This document shows positions 8,692-16,954 of a stretch of DNA of 64,000 nt, piece after piece (position 1 is the first letter of the stretch; each line of letters opens with the position of its first letter). Location: positions 62,001-126,000 of the forward strand of contig NZ_JACDXW010000006.1 of assembly GCF_020539505.1 (NCBI RefSeq). Direction: 5' to 3'. Below the pieces are notes generated by a model. That model did not search any database, was not told the origin of the DNA, and saw only the letters and a program-made list of their open reading frames with translations. This DNA is from Mesopusillimonas faecipullorum. GTDB lineage: Bacteria > Pseudomonadota > Gammaproteobacteria > Burkholderiales > Burkholderiaceae_B. The position numbers and the translations under genes are program-made.

Positions 8692-9903
8692 TCAGTCTTG
8701 AGCAGGACGCAGCTTGCGCACTTCTTCGTCGGTAGGTTGCACGTCGGCACCGTCGACATATTTGAAGTCGACCATGACGCCCTTACCGTCTTTGACCGCC
8801 AACTTGCCTACGAAAGCACCGGAGGTGGCTTGGTGATCGTTAGCGCGGTAGGTGACCGTGCCAAACGGCGTATTGGGCACTTCCAGGCCACGGAAGGCTT
8901 CGATCAGCGCTTCGGTATCGGTCGAGCCGGCTTTTTTGATGCCTTCAGCCAGAGAAAGAATGGCGCCATAGCCCACGACCGAACCCAGACGGGGGTAGTC
9001 GTTGAATTTCTCTTGGTAGGCCTTCAAGAAGGCATTGTGCTCGGGGGTGTCGATGGCATACCAGGGATAACCGGTGACCACCCACCCTACGGGCGTTTCG
9101 GCACCGAGGGGGTCAAGGTACTCGGGCTCGCCAGACAACAAGCTGACCACATCAAGATCTTTGAAGAAGTGGCGCTGATTGCCTGCCCGCACGAACTTGG
9201 CCAAGTCGGCGGCGAAAAGCACGTTGAACAGTGCTTCGGGCTTGGCATCGGCCAGGGCCTGCACCACGTTACCCGCGTCTATCTTACCCAAAGGCGTCGC
9301 TTGTTCTGCAACGAACTCGATGTCAGGCTGAGCTTCCTTCATGAGTTTCTTGAAGGTGGCAACTGCCGATTGACCGTATTCGTAGTTGGGATAGACCACC
9401 GCCCAACGCTTCTTGTTCATTTTTACGGCTTCGGGCACCAACATGGCCACCTGCATGTAGGTGGAGGCGCGAAGACGGAAGGTATAACGGTTGCCGTCGG
9501 CCCAGGTGATCTTGTCGGTGAGCGGTTCGGCAGCCAGGAAGAAGCGTTTTTTCTGTTTGGCGTAGTCGGTAACGGCCAAGCCCGTATGCGACAAGAACGT
9601 ACCGGTAAGGACGTCGACCTTGTCGCGCGTGTAGAGCTCTTCAACAGCGCGCACTGCGTCGCCCGTGTTGGAGTTGTCGTCGCGAATGATGAGTTCGAGC
9701 TGCTTGCCGTTAACGCCGCCGGCCTTGTTGATTTGATCGATGGCAAGTTCCATGCCCATTTTGTAGGGCCCTAGGAAGGCAGGCTGCGTTTTATAGCTGT
9801 TGATTTCACCGATCTTGATTGTCTCCTGCGCTACCGCGGCGGTAGCGAAGGAGGCACAACATGCCGCACCGATAAGTGCGGAATAGAACTGAATACTTTT
9901 CAT
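8692..9903 (-). CDS. HAAT periplasmic substrate-binding protein (importer 1)
   Basis: The 403-residue protein begins with a Sec signal peptide (charged start, hydrophobic core with IGAACCASFATA, likely cut after AVAQ at residue 26). The mature part starts ETIKIGEINSYKTQPAF and has the periplasmic-binding-protein type I fold (VRAVEELYTRDKVDVLTG, WAVVYPNYEYGQSA). It binds the ligand in the periplasm and delivers it to the fused permease. It is the first gene of the importer 1 operon, about 320 bases after the end of the MarR gene. The ligand is not evident from sequence; relatives include aromatic-acid and amide binders. Confidence 0.9.
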   Translation of the reverse strand: MKSIQFYSALIGAACCASFATAAVAQETIKIGEINSYKTQPAFLGPYKMGMELAIDQINKAGGVNGKQLELIIRDDNSNTGDAVRAVEELYTRDKVDVLTGTFLSHTGLAVTDYAKQKKRFFLAAEPLTDKITWADGNRYTFRLRASTYMQVAMLVPEAVKMNKKRWAVVYPNYEYGQSAVATFKKLMKEAQPDIEFVAEQATPLGKIDAGNVVQALADAKPEALFNVLFAADLAKFVRAGNQRHFFKDLDVVSLLSGEPEYLDPLGAETPVGWVVTGYPWYAIDTPEHNAFLKAYQEKFNDYPRLGSVVGYGAILSLAEGIKKAGSTDTEALIEAFRGLEVPNTPFGTVTYRANDHQATSGAFVGKLAVKDGKGVMVDFKYVDGADVQPTDEEVRKLRPAQD

Positions 9904-10080
9904 GATCTATCCTCTTCAAGGCGCTTTTTGCCATCAAGCGGGCGTGGCGCCACGTCTATAAGAAATACACCAATTCAAGTGTACGCATGTAAAAAACATG
10001 CGTAAACCTGGTTACACATAGGATTAACCCTTGTTCAGCAGATTTTTACATTTCACAGCTTTCCCCTTATAAATTACGCT

Positions 10081-10098
10081 ATTGAGTAAACACTCAAT
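10081..10098. promoter_or_regulatory. Perfect palindrome upstream of importer 1 (candidate MarR operator)
   Basis: ATTGAGT-AAAC-ACTCAAT has perfect 7-base arms. It lies 178 bases upstream of the binding-protein start and just past the MarR terminator. The size and position suit an operator for the adjacent MarR-family protein. Confidence 0.4.
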
Positions 10099-10120
10099 TA
10101 AAAAATTCGTTAAAAAAATA

Positions 10121-10145
10121 AAAGACCTCCGTGAGGAGGCCTTTT
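10121..10145 (-). terminator. Rho-independent terminator of the MarR gene
   Basis: Read on the minus strand, a GGCCTCC/GGAGGTC stem (one mismatch, loop TCAC) is followed by TTTTATTTTTTT. It lies about 80 bases after the MarR stop codon. Confidence 0.8.
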
Positions 10146-10226
10146 CAAAAACCGAGTGTGTACGCTTCAAATATTCTTTCTTGAAGGCATTGAAAAACGT
10201 TTCGACTACCCTTGCAAGCCGCAAGC

Positions 10227-10706
10227 TCAAGCACCCTCTTCCCCCTCACACATCTTACGAAGCAAATACAGTAAAGCCATACGTTCGGCAGGATTAAAGC
10301 CCACGAACGTGCGCTCACTGATTTCGAAGGCAAACGGCACGACGTGCGTGACCAGCTCCTGCCCTTCGTCAGTAAGACTGACCAACACCTTGCGCCTATC
10401 GGATTCGTCGTGACGAACCACCAATAATTTGCGTGTTTTCAACCGCTCGATAATGCCGCGCACGGTAGCCTGATCTATAGCGGTGCGCTTGACGATTTCG
10501 CTCATGGAGCAAGGCCCCACATCGCGAATGGAACACAGCACCACGAATTGAGCGGCGGTCAGTTGGGTATCGGGAATGAGCTGCTGGAACAGGGCCGTGT
10601 GGCGCTGATAAGCGCGCCGCAACAAATGCCCGACTTGCTCGGAGAAATCGTAGTCGGGACCGTCCTGGCTAGGAGCGGCCTTATTGCGTGGGGAAATATC
10701 GGACAT
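10227..10706 (-). CDS. MarR-family transcriptional regulator (NicR/BpsR-like)
   Basis: The 159-residue protein has the MarR winged helix-turn-helix: TAAQFVVLCSIRDVG, MSEIVKRTAIDQATVRGIIERL, then the wing VVRHDESDRRKVLVSLTDEG. I start it at the ATG at 10706 (MSDISPRNK), since the longer open frame upstream is not family-like. Such dimers repress nearby catabolic genes until a ligand binds. Its place between a nicotinate-dehydrogenase-like locus and importer 1 suggests control of one or both. The sequence resembles NicR/BpsR regulators of nicotinate breakdown, which I recall and cannot verify here. Confidence 0.85.
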   Translation of the reverse strand: MSDISPRNKAAPSQDGPDYDFSEQVGHLLRRAYQRHTALFQQLIPDTQLTAAQFVVLCSIRDVGPCSMSEIVKRTAIDQATVRGIIERLKTRKLLVVRHDESDRRKVLVSLTDEGQELVTHVVPFAFEISERTFVGFNPAERMALLYLLRKMCEGEEGA

Positions 10707-10878
10707 GTACAGCGCCTGAATGGCCGCCAAGCTAGCGGCATGAATATGCGTGCATTGCCCGAAGAATTGTATAGGAATTGAAGTCCTGCGGCGCCTGATG
10801 GCAAAACACGAGACGAATGCGGACAGGTCGAGGTATCCTGTGCGGCGAACCTTCTTCAGATTTTTGACCGAGTCCGCC

Positions 10879-11292
10879 ATGCAAACCAAGCCTGTTTTAT
10901 CGTGTGACCAAACCCAGCACATTCTTGCCGCCGCAAAAGCCTATGCCCTGCAAAACGACTGGAAAGTGTCAATTGCCATCACTGACGATGGCGGCCACCT
11001 ATTGGGCATGGTGCGCCTAGATGGCGCCGCTCCCATGACAGCCGGCCTGGCCAGCGCCAAAGCCAATATGGCCGCTATAGGCAGAAAAGAAACCCTCATT
11101 TTTGAAGAAATGATCAACCAAGGCCGTACGGCATTTTTATCGGCACCCAATCTTGGCGGCATGCTGGAGGGCGGTCTGCCCATTCTCTTCGATGGGCACG
11201 TCATCGGCGGCATAGGCGTTTCGGGGGTGAAATCCAGCGACGACGCAAAAATCGCGCAGGCTGGCCTTGCTGCGCTTACCGACAAGGCATAA
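10879..11292 (+). CDS. GlcG/HbpS-family protein
   Basis: The 137-residue protein matches the GlcG/HbpS (DUF336) fold: LSCDQTQHILAAAKAYA at the N-terminus, IAITDDGGHLLGMVRLDGA in the middle, and the glycine-rich FDGHVIGGIGVSGVKSSDD ending. Some members bind haem or cobalamin; others sit beside glycolate, propanediol or aromatic pathway genes with no proven activity. I chose the ATG at 10879 because the family start follows directly. It diverges from the MarR gene and is followed 9 bases later by an ABC ATPase. No signal peptide is seen, so it is probably cytosolic. Confidence 0.8.
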   Translation: MQTKPVLSCDQTQHILAAAKAYALQNDWKVSIAITDDGGHLLGMVRLDGAAPMTAGLASAKANMAAIGRKETLIFEEMINQGRTAFLSAPNLGGMLEGGLPILFDGHVIGGIGVSGVKSSDDAKIAQAGLAALTDKA

Positions 11293-11301
11293 CGGCAAAC
11301 C

Positions 11302-11910
11302 ATGTTACGTGTAGAAAACTTGAGCCTGCGCTACGACGACCACCCTGTTTTCCAGGGGCTGACTCACACCTTCCAGCCCGGTTGCGTCGCACTATGTGAA
11401 GAAAGCAGTACAGGCAAATCCAGCCTGTTGGCCATTATTGCCGGCGTGCTCGCTCCCACGACAGGCGACGTCTGGATAGACGAGCATTCGCTCAGCCAGG
11501 CTCCTCAGCCATTCAAAGCCCATGTCGCTTATGTACCAGAGGACTGCTTGCTCTTTCCTATGCAAACAGGGCGCGGATTGCTGGAACAGGTGGCCACCGA
11601 AAAGCAGGTGGCCCTTAACGACGACATACTTGGGTTTGCTTACGAGTTGGGGCTGGAACCCCACCTGGACAAACGCTTCGAGCAAATGTCCACCGGCACA
11701 CGCCGCAAGGTATTTTTGACGGCGGCTGCGTTGGGCAACCCAAAAGTCATCGTGGCAGACGGCCCCAGCAATGGTCTGGATGCCGGCGCCTGTACCGTAC
11801 TCGCCAAGTACTTTCAAGCCTGGGCACAAGATCGCGTCGTTTTGTTCGCCACCCACGACCACGAACTGGTGCAGGCCTGCGGCGCTAACTTATTTCGTAT
11901 TGCAGAATAA
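11302..11910 (+). CDS. Stand-alone ABC ATPase-like protein with degenerate catalytic motifs
   Basis: The 202-residue protein has the outline of a small CcmA-like ABC ATPase but altered motifs. Walker A is EESSTGKS (33-40), keeping GKS but losing the first glycine. The Q-loop area reads AYVPED. The signature is MSTGTRRK (129-136). Walker B reads VIVADGPSNGLD (149-160), with glycine at 154 where the catalytic glutamate should be. The switch histidine (ATHDH) is kept. It should bind ATP but hydrolyse it slowly, if at all. No permease gene is adjacent. It follows the GlcG-like gene by 9 bases, so the two are probably cotranscribed. Its role is unknown. Confidence 0.8.
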   Translation: MLRVENLSLRYDDHPVFQGLTHTFQPGCVALCEESSTGKSSLLAIIAGVLAPTTGDVWIDEHSLSQAPQPFKAHVAYVPEDCLLFPMQTGRGLLEQVATEKQVALNDDILGFAYELGLEPHLDKRFEQMSTGTRRKVFLTAAALGNPKVIVADGPSNGLDAGACTVLAKYFQAWAQDRVVLFATHDHELVQACGANLFRIAE

Positions 11911-11969
11911 CGCCATAAAGGTTTGCGTTCTCAACAACCGCCACCAGGGGGTAGAGTAAACTTCGCCCC

Positions 11970-13034
11970 ATGCGCCTCTCCGACTTCGATCAACGCCTCA
12001 TCGCTCTCGGTGCCCTGCCCGTCCATCGTGGCCGGGTCATGCGTGTATGGCTAAAGGGACAAGCAATCGACACCGGCACCCGCCGGCGCAGCTCCGAGCA
12101 TTTTCTGCCACTCGCACTACGCGAAGCCGTACCCGCCTTGACTGCAGAACTAGACGGTCTCGCCCGCATCCGCTCCGAGCATGCCGGCAACGACGGCTCG
12201 CGCCTGCTCGTCGAACTTGCCGATGGGCAAATGGTGGAAAGCGTGCTGTTGCCACGCGACGGCCTCTGTGTGTCAACCCAGGTCGGCTGCGCGGTCGGCT
12301 GCCGCTTCTGTATGACCGGCAAGAGTGGCCTGATCCGTCAGGTTTCGAGCATGGAAATACTTGCTCAAGTCGTATTGGCGCGGCGCCAGCGTACGGTGAA
12401 GAAAGTCGTCTTCATGGGCATGGGTGAGCCGGCACATAACCTTGAGAACGTGCTCGAAGCCATCGACCTGCTTGGCACCGAAGGCAGTATCGGCCACAAG
12501 AATCTTGTGTTTTCTACCGTGGGCGACCTGCGCGTGTTCGAAGCCCTGCCCCAACAACGCGTAAAACCCGCGCTGGCGCTGTCGCTGCACACAACCAAAG
12601 CTCAGCTGCGCGAACACCTATTACCACGCGCGCCAAAAATTGCGCCGGAAGCCCTCATCGAATTGGGCGAACGATACGCGCGCGACACGGGCTATCCCAT
12701 CCAGTATCAATGGACGTTGCTCAAGGGTATCAATGACGGTGACGATGAGCTGGATGCCATCGTGCGCCTGCTCAAAGGCAAATACGGCGTGCTCAACGTC
12801 ATCCCTTTCAATAGCCTTGAAGGGGACGACTACCGGCGTCCCGATGCCGAACGCATCCGCGAGATCGTCCGCACTTTGCACAGCCGGGGTGTGCTGACCA
12901 AGGTTAGGAATAGCGCTGGGCAAGATGTGGACGGCGGCTGTGGCCAGCTACGCGCTCGCGCCGTCGGTGCGGAGCAGGTGGTGGAATTGCGCCAACGGCG
13001 CGTTGCAATAGCCACGGGCCGGGCCACGACTTAG
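11970..13034 (+). CDS. RlmN/Cfr-family radical SAM RNA methyltransferase
   Basis: The 354-residue protein has the radical SAM motif CAVGCRFC (C107, C111, C114) preceded by STQVGC. It has the SAM-binding MGMGEPAHN, and near the C-terminus GGCGQL (C324), the cysteine that carries the transient methyl group in RlmN and Cfr. These enzymes methylate C2 or C8 of A2503 in 23S rRNA, and RlmN also modifies tRNA. In related bacteria the housekeeping rlmN usually sits next to ndk or hisS, so this could be a second paralogue. All catalytic residues I can check are present. Its stop overlaps the convergent antitoxin stop by 4 bases (13031-13034). Confidence 0.85.
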   Translation: MRLSDFDQRLIALGALPVHRGRVMRVWLKGQAIDTGTRRRSSEHFLPLALREAVPALTAELDGLARIRSEHAGNDGSRLLVELADGQMVESVLLPRDGLCVSTQVGCAVGCRFCMTGKSGLIRQVSSMEILAQVVLARRQRTVKKVVFMGMGEPAHNLENVLEAIDLLGTEGSIGHKNLVFSTVGDLRVFEALPQQRVKPALALSLHTTKAQLREHLLPRAPKIAPEALIELGERYARDTGYPIQYQWTLLKGINDGDDELDAIVRLLKGKYGVLNVIPFNSLEGDDYRRPDAERIREIVRTLHSRGVLTKVRNSAGQDVDGGCGQLRARAVGAEQVVELRQRRVAIATGRATT

Positions 13035-13366
13035 GCGTGAGTCAACACCAAGTGTCCGATTGGCTCTGCGGTCTCGCGCACACGAATTTCAATGTCGTAG
13101 CCCAGACGGTTCAGGCAGTCCATTAACTTACGTTCGGAGAAGTTCGAAAACTCACCGCGCAGTAGGCTCGATACCTTGGGTTGGGTCAGACCCATCTGTT
13201 TTGCCGCTTCGGCCTGCGTCAATCCGCGCTCGCAAATTGCTTTGGCAATTTCGACGGTCAACCCAGACTTGATTTGGAGTTTATCGGCATCGGGCAGTTC
13301 CAGGTCGGCAAACACATTACCAGAACTGGCTTCGACATCAATCCCTTCGACGATACGTTTACTCAT
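13031..13366 (-). CDS. XRE-family antitoxin (HigA-like, HTH_37 type)
   Basis: The 111-residue protein carries a Cro/cI helix-turn-helix: GLTQAEAAKQMGLTQPKVSSLL, then RKLMDCLNRLGYDIEI. This is the usual antitoxin partner of Gp49/HigB toxins. It should neutralise the toxin and repress the operon. I start it at the ATG at 13366, which has an AGGAG box at good spacing; an ATG 21 bases upstream has none. The gene overlaps the toxin end by 8 bases, a toxin-first order typical of higBA. Confidence 0.85.
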   Translation of the reverse strand: MSKRIVEGIDVEASSGNVFADLELPDADKLQIKSGLTVEIAKAICERGLTQAEAAKQMGLTQPKVSSLLRGEFSNFSERKLMDCLNRLGYDIEIRVRETAEPIGHLVLTHA

Positions 13367-13727
13367 TTCCCAACTCCTGTACGACAATCGCAGCGGCTTT
13401 CATACGCTGACGAATAATGTCAATGTCCGGTTTGGGCGTTGCAATACCTCGCTTGCTCTTCTTTTGAAAGACATGCAGAACAAAGACAGCTTCAGCAAAG
13501 CGCACAGTGTAGACAGCCCGGTAAGTGCCACAAGTATCGTCTTCTACAATTTCGAGTACGCCAGCACTGCCAAAACCCTTTAGTACTTTCGCCGCTTCAT
13601 GCTGCTCACCGCGCTGGGCGGTGTCAAGCGCATGGCCGAAGAGTTTTCGTATGGCCACCGGCAGGGCCAATAGATCTTTCTTGCTGCTTCCAAGCCAGAA
13701 TAGTGGCTTCAGAGTGGAAGGCCTCAT
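13359..13727 (-). CDS. HigB/Gp49-family toxin (putative mRNA interferase)
   Basis: The 122-residue protein matches the phage-derived Gp49/HigB family (RelE superfamily): KPLFWLGSSKKDLLALP near the N-terminus, the core TYRAVYTVRFAEAVFVLHVF, and the hallmark QKKSKRGIATPKPDIDII. Family members cleave mRNA on the ribosome. No clear ribosome-binding site precedes the ATG at 13727, so toxin translation may be weak relative to the antitoxin. Together with the downstream XRE gene it forms a complete-looking toxin-antitoxin pair, beside tRNA-Pro, a common site for acquired genes. Confidence 0.85.
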   Translation of the reverse strand: MRPSTLKPLFWLGSSKKDLLALPVAIRKLFGHALDTAQRGEQHEAAKVLKGFGSAGVLEIVEDDTCGTYRAVYTVRFAEAVFVLHVFQKKSKRGIATPKPDIDIIRQRMKAAAIVVQELGNE

Positions 13728-13760
13728 GCAAATATACCATTTCTGGGATGTTCAAGACTA

Positions 13761-13880
13761 CTATTGAAAACTAAGCAGCCGTGAACTATACGCCCGCTTG
13801 AGCCAGAGAGCATTTTCCGCGAGCTTGGGTATTTTGTCAGCCTCCAGCGTGTCCAAAAAGTCCGCCCGGCGCTGCAGCAT
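13761..13880 (-). pseudogene. Short open frame, possible gene remnant
   Basis: Between tRNA-Pro and the toxin a minus-strand frame reads about 39 residues from an ATG at 13880, and stays open further upstream as far as the tRNA terminator. Its composition (RRADFLDTLEADKIPKLAEN, then LWLKRAYSS) looks protein-like, not random. I do not recognise it. It may be the C-terminal stub of a lost gene or a short real gene. Confidence 0.25.
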
Positions 13881-13932
13881 TGCCTTGGGTTGGGCTAAGG
13901 AGGTAACAGGCTTAATAGCCCAAAAAACAAAA

Positions 13933-13959
13933 GGGTTAGCTGCTGTACGCTGCTAACCC
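13933..13959 (-). terminator. Terminator of tRNA-Pro
   Basis: On the minus strand GGGTTAGC and GCTAACCC form perfect 8-base arms, followed by TTTTGTTTTTT. It lies 11 bases past the tRNA 3' end. Confidence 0.85.
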
Positions 13960-13969
13960 CTTAATTTTT

Positions 13970-14046
<77 letters not shown>

Positions 14047-14150
14047 CCATGTTTCTGCCAATTCAGGCAGACCGCAATAATACCACGAACTCACACCTCG
14101 TTGCCTCACCCTACCCTAATAACTTGGCAAGGCTCGGCATACACGAGAAA

Positions 14151-14927
14151 TCAGCCGAAACGACCGGTGATGTAGTCCTCGGTTTCCTTGCGCTGCGGCT
14201 TCACGAAGATGCTGTCTGTTTCGCCGAATTCCATCAGTTCGCCCAGGTACATATAGGCGGTGTAGTCTGAGCAGCGGGCGGCCTGCTGCATGTTGTGGGT
14301 CACGATCACAACCGTGTAGTCGTTCTTCAGCTCGCTGATCAGTTCTTCGATCTTGGCGGTGGAAATCGGGTCCAGCGCCGAGCAAGGCTCGTCCAAGAGC
14401 AGAACCTCGGGCTTGATGGCGACGCCGCGCGCGATACACAGACGCTGCTGCTGACCGCCGGACAAACCGTTACCGCTTTGGCCCAGCTTGTCTTTAACCT
14501 CGTTCCATAGAGCGGCCTTGCTCAGCGCCCATTCGACGCGCTCATCCATTTCCGCTTTGCTGAGCCTTTCGAACAAACGTACGCCAAAGGCGATGTTGTC
14601 GTAGATGCTCATGGGGAAAGGCGTAGGTTTCTGGAAAACCATGCCGATCTTGGCGCGAATGAGGGAGATGTCAGTCTTGGAGGTCAGAACGTCCTGGCCG
14701 TCCAGCATGATGCGCCCTTCTGCACGTTGGCCGGGATACAGCTCGTACATGCGGTTGAAGGTACGCAGCAAAGTCGATTTGCCGCAGCCCGACGGGCCGA
14801 TGAAAGCCGTCACCTTGTTCTCGATGATGGACATGTTGACGTTCTTGATGGCATGGAACTTGCCATAGTAGAAGTTCAGGTCTTTGACTTCGAGCTTTAC
14901 GCGGTCGTTGGATGGCGTCGTGGTCAT
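14151..14927 (-). CDS. pstB: Phosphate ABC transporter ATP-binding protein PstB
   Basis: The 258-residue ATPase has Walker [10 protein letters not shown], signature [14 protein letters not shown], Walker [13 protein letters not shown] and the typical PstB ending [13 protein letters not shown]. It drives high-affinity phosphate uptake with PstA and PstC and helps signal phosphate status to the PhoR-PhoB system. It is the last gene of pstSCAB; no phoU follows, since tRNA-Pro comes next. The gap to pstA is 45 bases. Confidence 0.97.
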   Translation of the reverse strand: MTTTPSNDRVKLEVKDLNFYYGKFHAIKNVNMSIIENKVTAFIGPSGCGKSTLLRTFNRMYELYPGQRAEGRIMLDGQDVLTSKTDISLIRAKIGMVFQKPTPFPMSIYDNIAFGVRLFERLSKAEMDERVEWALSKAALWNEVKDKLGQSGNGLSGGQQQRLCIARGVAIKPEVLLLDEPCSALDPISTAKIEELISELKNDYTVVIVTHNMQQAARCSDYTAYMYLGELMEFGETDSIFVKPQRKETEDYITGRFG

Positions 14928-14972
14928 GGTCGGTTCCCGGTCGCGGCCTTGAGATGGCCGCGGCTCAGTGAT

Positions 14973-15836
14973 TTATTTACGGAAGAGTGAACGGGCCAGG
15001 ATGTTGATCCCCAGCACCAGCAATGTGATCAGTACGGCGCCGGCCCAGGCCAGACGGTTCCAGTCCTCGAAGGGGCTGGCTGCGTACTGGAAGATGACGA
15101 CCGGTAGGTTGGCCATGGGCGCATTCATGTTCATGGACATGAACTGGTTGCTCAAGGCGGTGAACAGCAGCGGTGCGGTCTCGCCGGAAATACGTGCTAC
15201 GGCCAGCAGCACGCCGGTGATGATGCCGCTACGGGCTGCCCGGTAGCAGATGAAGGACACGACGCGCCATTGCGGACAGCCCAGCGCTGCTGCGGCTTCG
15301 CGCAAGCTGTTAGGCACCAGCAACAGCATATTGTCGGTGGCGCGCACGACGACCGGTATCACCAAAATGGCCAGGGCGAAAGCGCCGGCCCAACCGGAGT
15401 AATGGCCGACCTGGGCCACGTACACGGCATAGATGAACAAGCCGATGACGATGGACGGTGCGGACAACAACACGTCGTTGAGAAAGCGCGTGGCGGGCGC
15501 CAGCCAACCGCGCTGGCCGTACTCAGCCAGGTAGGTACCGGCCAGTATGCCTATGGGCGTGCCCACCAGAGTGGCGACAAGCGCCATCATGATGCTGCCC
15601 AGGATGGCGTTCAACAAGCCGCCAGCCACACCGGGAGGCGGCGTGCTGTGCGTGAACAGGGTGAACGAGAGCGCGCCGGCGCCCTTGAACAATAGGGTGC
15701 CGATGATCCAGAACAGCCAGAACAGGCCGAACAACAGGGCCGCCATGGACAAGGTCAGCATGAGGCGGTTGACCATATTGCGGCGACGGTAAACCGGATT
15801 GCTGAGATTGACGACGGATTTAGTGGAGTTGAACAT
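14973..15836 (-). CDS. pstA: Phosphate ABC transporter permease PstA
   Basis: The 287-residue membrane protein has about six helices and the permease loop [19 protein letters not shown] typical of PstA. The N-terminus ([21 protein letters not shown]) is also family-like. It forms the inner-membrane channel with PstC. It lies 21 bases after pstC and is cotranscribed with it. Confidence 0.95.
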   Translation of the reverse strand: MFNSTKSVVNLSNPVYRRRNMVNRLMLTLSMAALLFGLFWLFWIIGTLLFKGAGALSFTLFTHSTPPPGVAGGLLNAILGSIMMALVATLVGTPIGILAGTYLAEYGQRGWLAPATRFLNDVLLSAPSIVIGLFIYAVYVAQVGHYSGWAGAFALAILVIPVVVRATDNMLLLVPNSLREAAAALGCPQWRVVSFICYRAARSGIITGVLLAVARISGETAPLLFTALSNQFMSMNMNAPMANLPVVIFQYAASPFEDWNRLAWAGAVLITLLVLGINILARSLFRK

Positions 15837-15857
15837 GTTTGCGTGCCTGTGTACCGG

Positions 15858-16796
15858 TTATCGCGTAGTGCCTTCGCTCTTGGCCAGGCGCATCAACAGC
15901 ACCTTGGAGAACGCCAGTACCACCGTCGTGATCAGGAACAAGATCAGGCCAAGCTCGAGCAGGGCCGCTTTTTGGATGCCGCCTGCCTCGTTGAACTCGT
16001 TGGCCAGCGCCGAAGCGATAGAGTTTGAAGGGGCAAAGATGGAGTTAGGCAGATTGAAGGCGTTGCCGATCACGAAGGTGACCGCCATGGTTTCACCCAG
16101 TGCGCGCCCCAGGCCCAGCATGATGCCGCCGATGACGCCGTTCTTGGTAAACGGCAGCACAACACGCCACATGACTTCCCAGGTGGTGCCGCCCAGCCCG
16201 TACGCAGACTCTTTCAGCATGGGGGGTACCAGCTCGAAGACGTCGCGCATCACGGCGGTGATGAAAGGGATGACCATGATCGCCAGAATCAGACCGGCAG
16301 TGAATACGCCGATACCGAAAGCCGGGCCGGAGAACACTTGATTCAGCACCGGTATATTGGCGAAAAAGCTGATGAGGTGGGGCTGGATGTACTGCTGGAA
16401 GATGGGAACGAAGACGAACAGGCCCCACATGCCGTAGATAATGGACGGAATCGCTGCCAACATCTCGATGGCGGTGCCCAGTGGGCGACGCAGCCACGTG
16501 GGCGACAACTCTGTCAGGAACATCGCGATACCGAAGGAAATAGGTACGGCGATCAACAGAGCGATGAACGATGACAGGACGGTGCCGACGATGGGTACCA
16601 GAGCGCCGTATTCGTTGCGGACCGGGTCCCACTCGTTGGTCCAGAGGAAGGACAAGCCGTGTACGCTGATGGACTCGCGACTACCGTAGATCAGCGACGC
16701 CATGATGGCCGCCAACAGGATGAAGACCAGAAAGGCAAACGACCGCGTCAGGTTCTTGAACGCAACGTCCATCCAGACACTTTGGTTTTGTTTCAT
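15858..16796 (-). CDS. pstC: Phosphate ABC transporter permease PstC
   Basis: The 312-residue permease has the PstC pattern: long first periplasmic loop ([19 protein letters not shown]), [18 protein letters not shown], and the coupling loop [20 protein letters not shown] start it at the ATG at 16796 ([11 protein letters not shown]). The open frame upstream reads into the intercistronic hairpin and is not family-like. It pairs with PstA in the inner membrane. Confidence 0.95.
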   Translation of the reverse strand: MKQNQSVWMDVAFKNLTRSFAFLVFILLAAIMASLIYGSRESISVHGLSFLWTNEWDPVRNEYGALVPIVGTVLSSFIALLIAVPISFGIAMFLTELSPTWLRRPLGTAIEMLAAIPSIIYGMWGLFVFVPIFQQYIQPHLISFFANIPVLNQVFSGPAFGIGVFTAGLILAIMVIPFITAVMRDVFELVPPMLKESAYGLGGTTWEVMWRVVLPFTKNGVIGGIMLGLGRALGETMAVTFVIGNAFNLPNSIFAPSNSIASALANEFNEAGGIQKAALLELGLILFLITTVVLAFSKVLLMRLAKSEGTTR

Positions 16797-16873
16797 GACC
16801 GCTCTTAGTGATTGACTGGTGCTGCCTGGATGGCAGGTGCCCGTATTGTAATAGTGCAAGCCTGCCCGTTCCG

Positions 16874-16918
16874 GAGCCACACCGGGGCGCGACAAACCGC
16901 CGCGCCCCGGTGTGGCTC
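16874..16918 (-). other. Large perfect hairpin between pstS and pstC
   Basis: Arms of 18 bases (16874-16891 and 16901-16918; CGCGCCCCGGTGTGGCTC on the second arm) are fully complementary around a 9-base loop. No U-tract follows on the minus strand. It lies in the 158-base pstS-pstC gap. It probably protects the upstream pstS message from 3' decay or causes partial termination, giving more PstS than permease. Confidence 0.7.
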
Positions 16919-16922
16919 AAGC

Positions 16923-16943
16923 GGGCCTGCTCAAGACAGGCCC
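16923..16943 (-). other. Second hairpin after pstS
   Basis: GGGCCTG (16923-16929) and CAGGCCC (16937-16943) form a perfect 7-base stem 11 bases after the pstS stop, just before the large hairpin. The two together make a tandem structured 3' element. Confidence 0.6.
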
Positions 16944-16954
16944 GAGTGTAGCAA

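Larger units (their letters stand above)
9904..10226. other. Intergenic control region of importer 1
   Basis: This 323-base AT-rich stretch holds the presumed promoter of the importer 1 operon, an 18-base palindrome at 10081-10098 and the terminator of the MarR gene at 10121-10145. I see no convincing gene in it. Confidence 0.6.

Noticed and set aside
8698-9774. Plus-strand open frame of 358 codons
   Set aside because: Antisense to the importer 1 binding-protein gene.
10024-10230. 68-codon minus-strand frame in the importer 1 control region
   Set aside because: It runs through the MarR terminator and palindrome, and its composition reflects AT-rich DNA.
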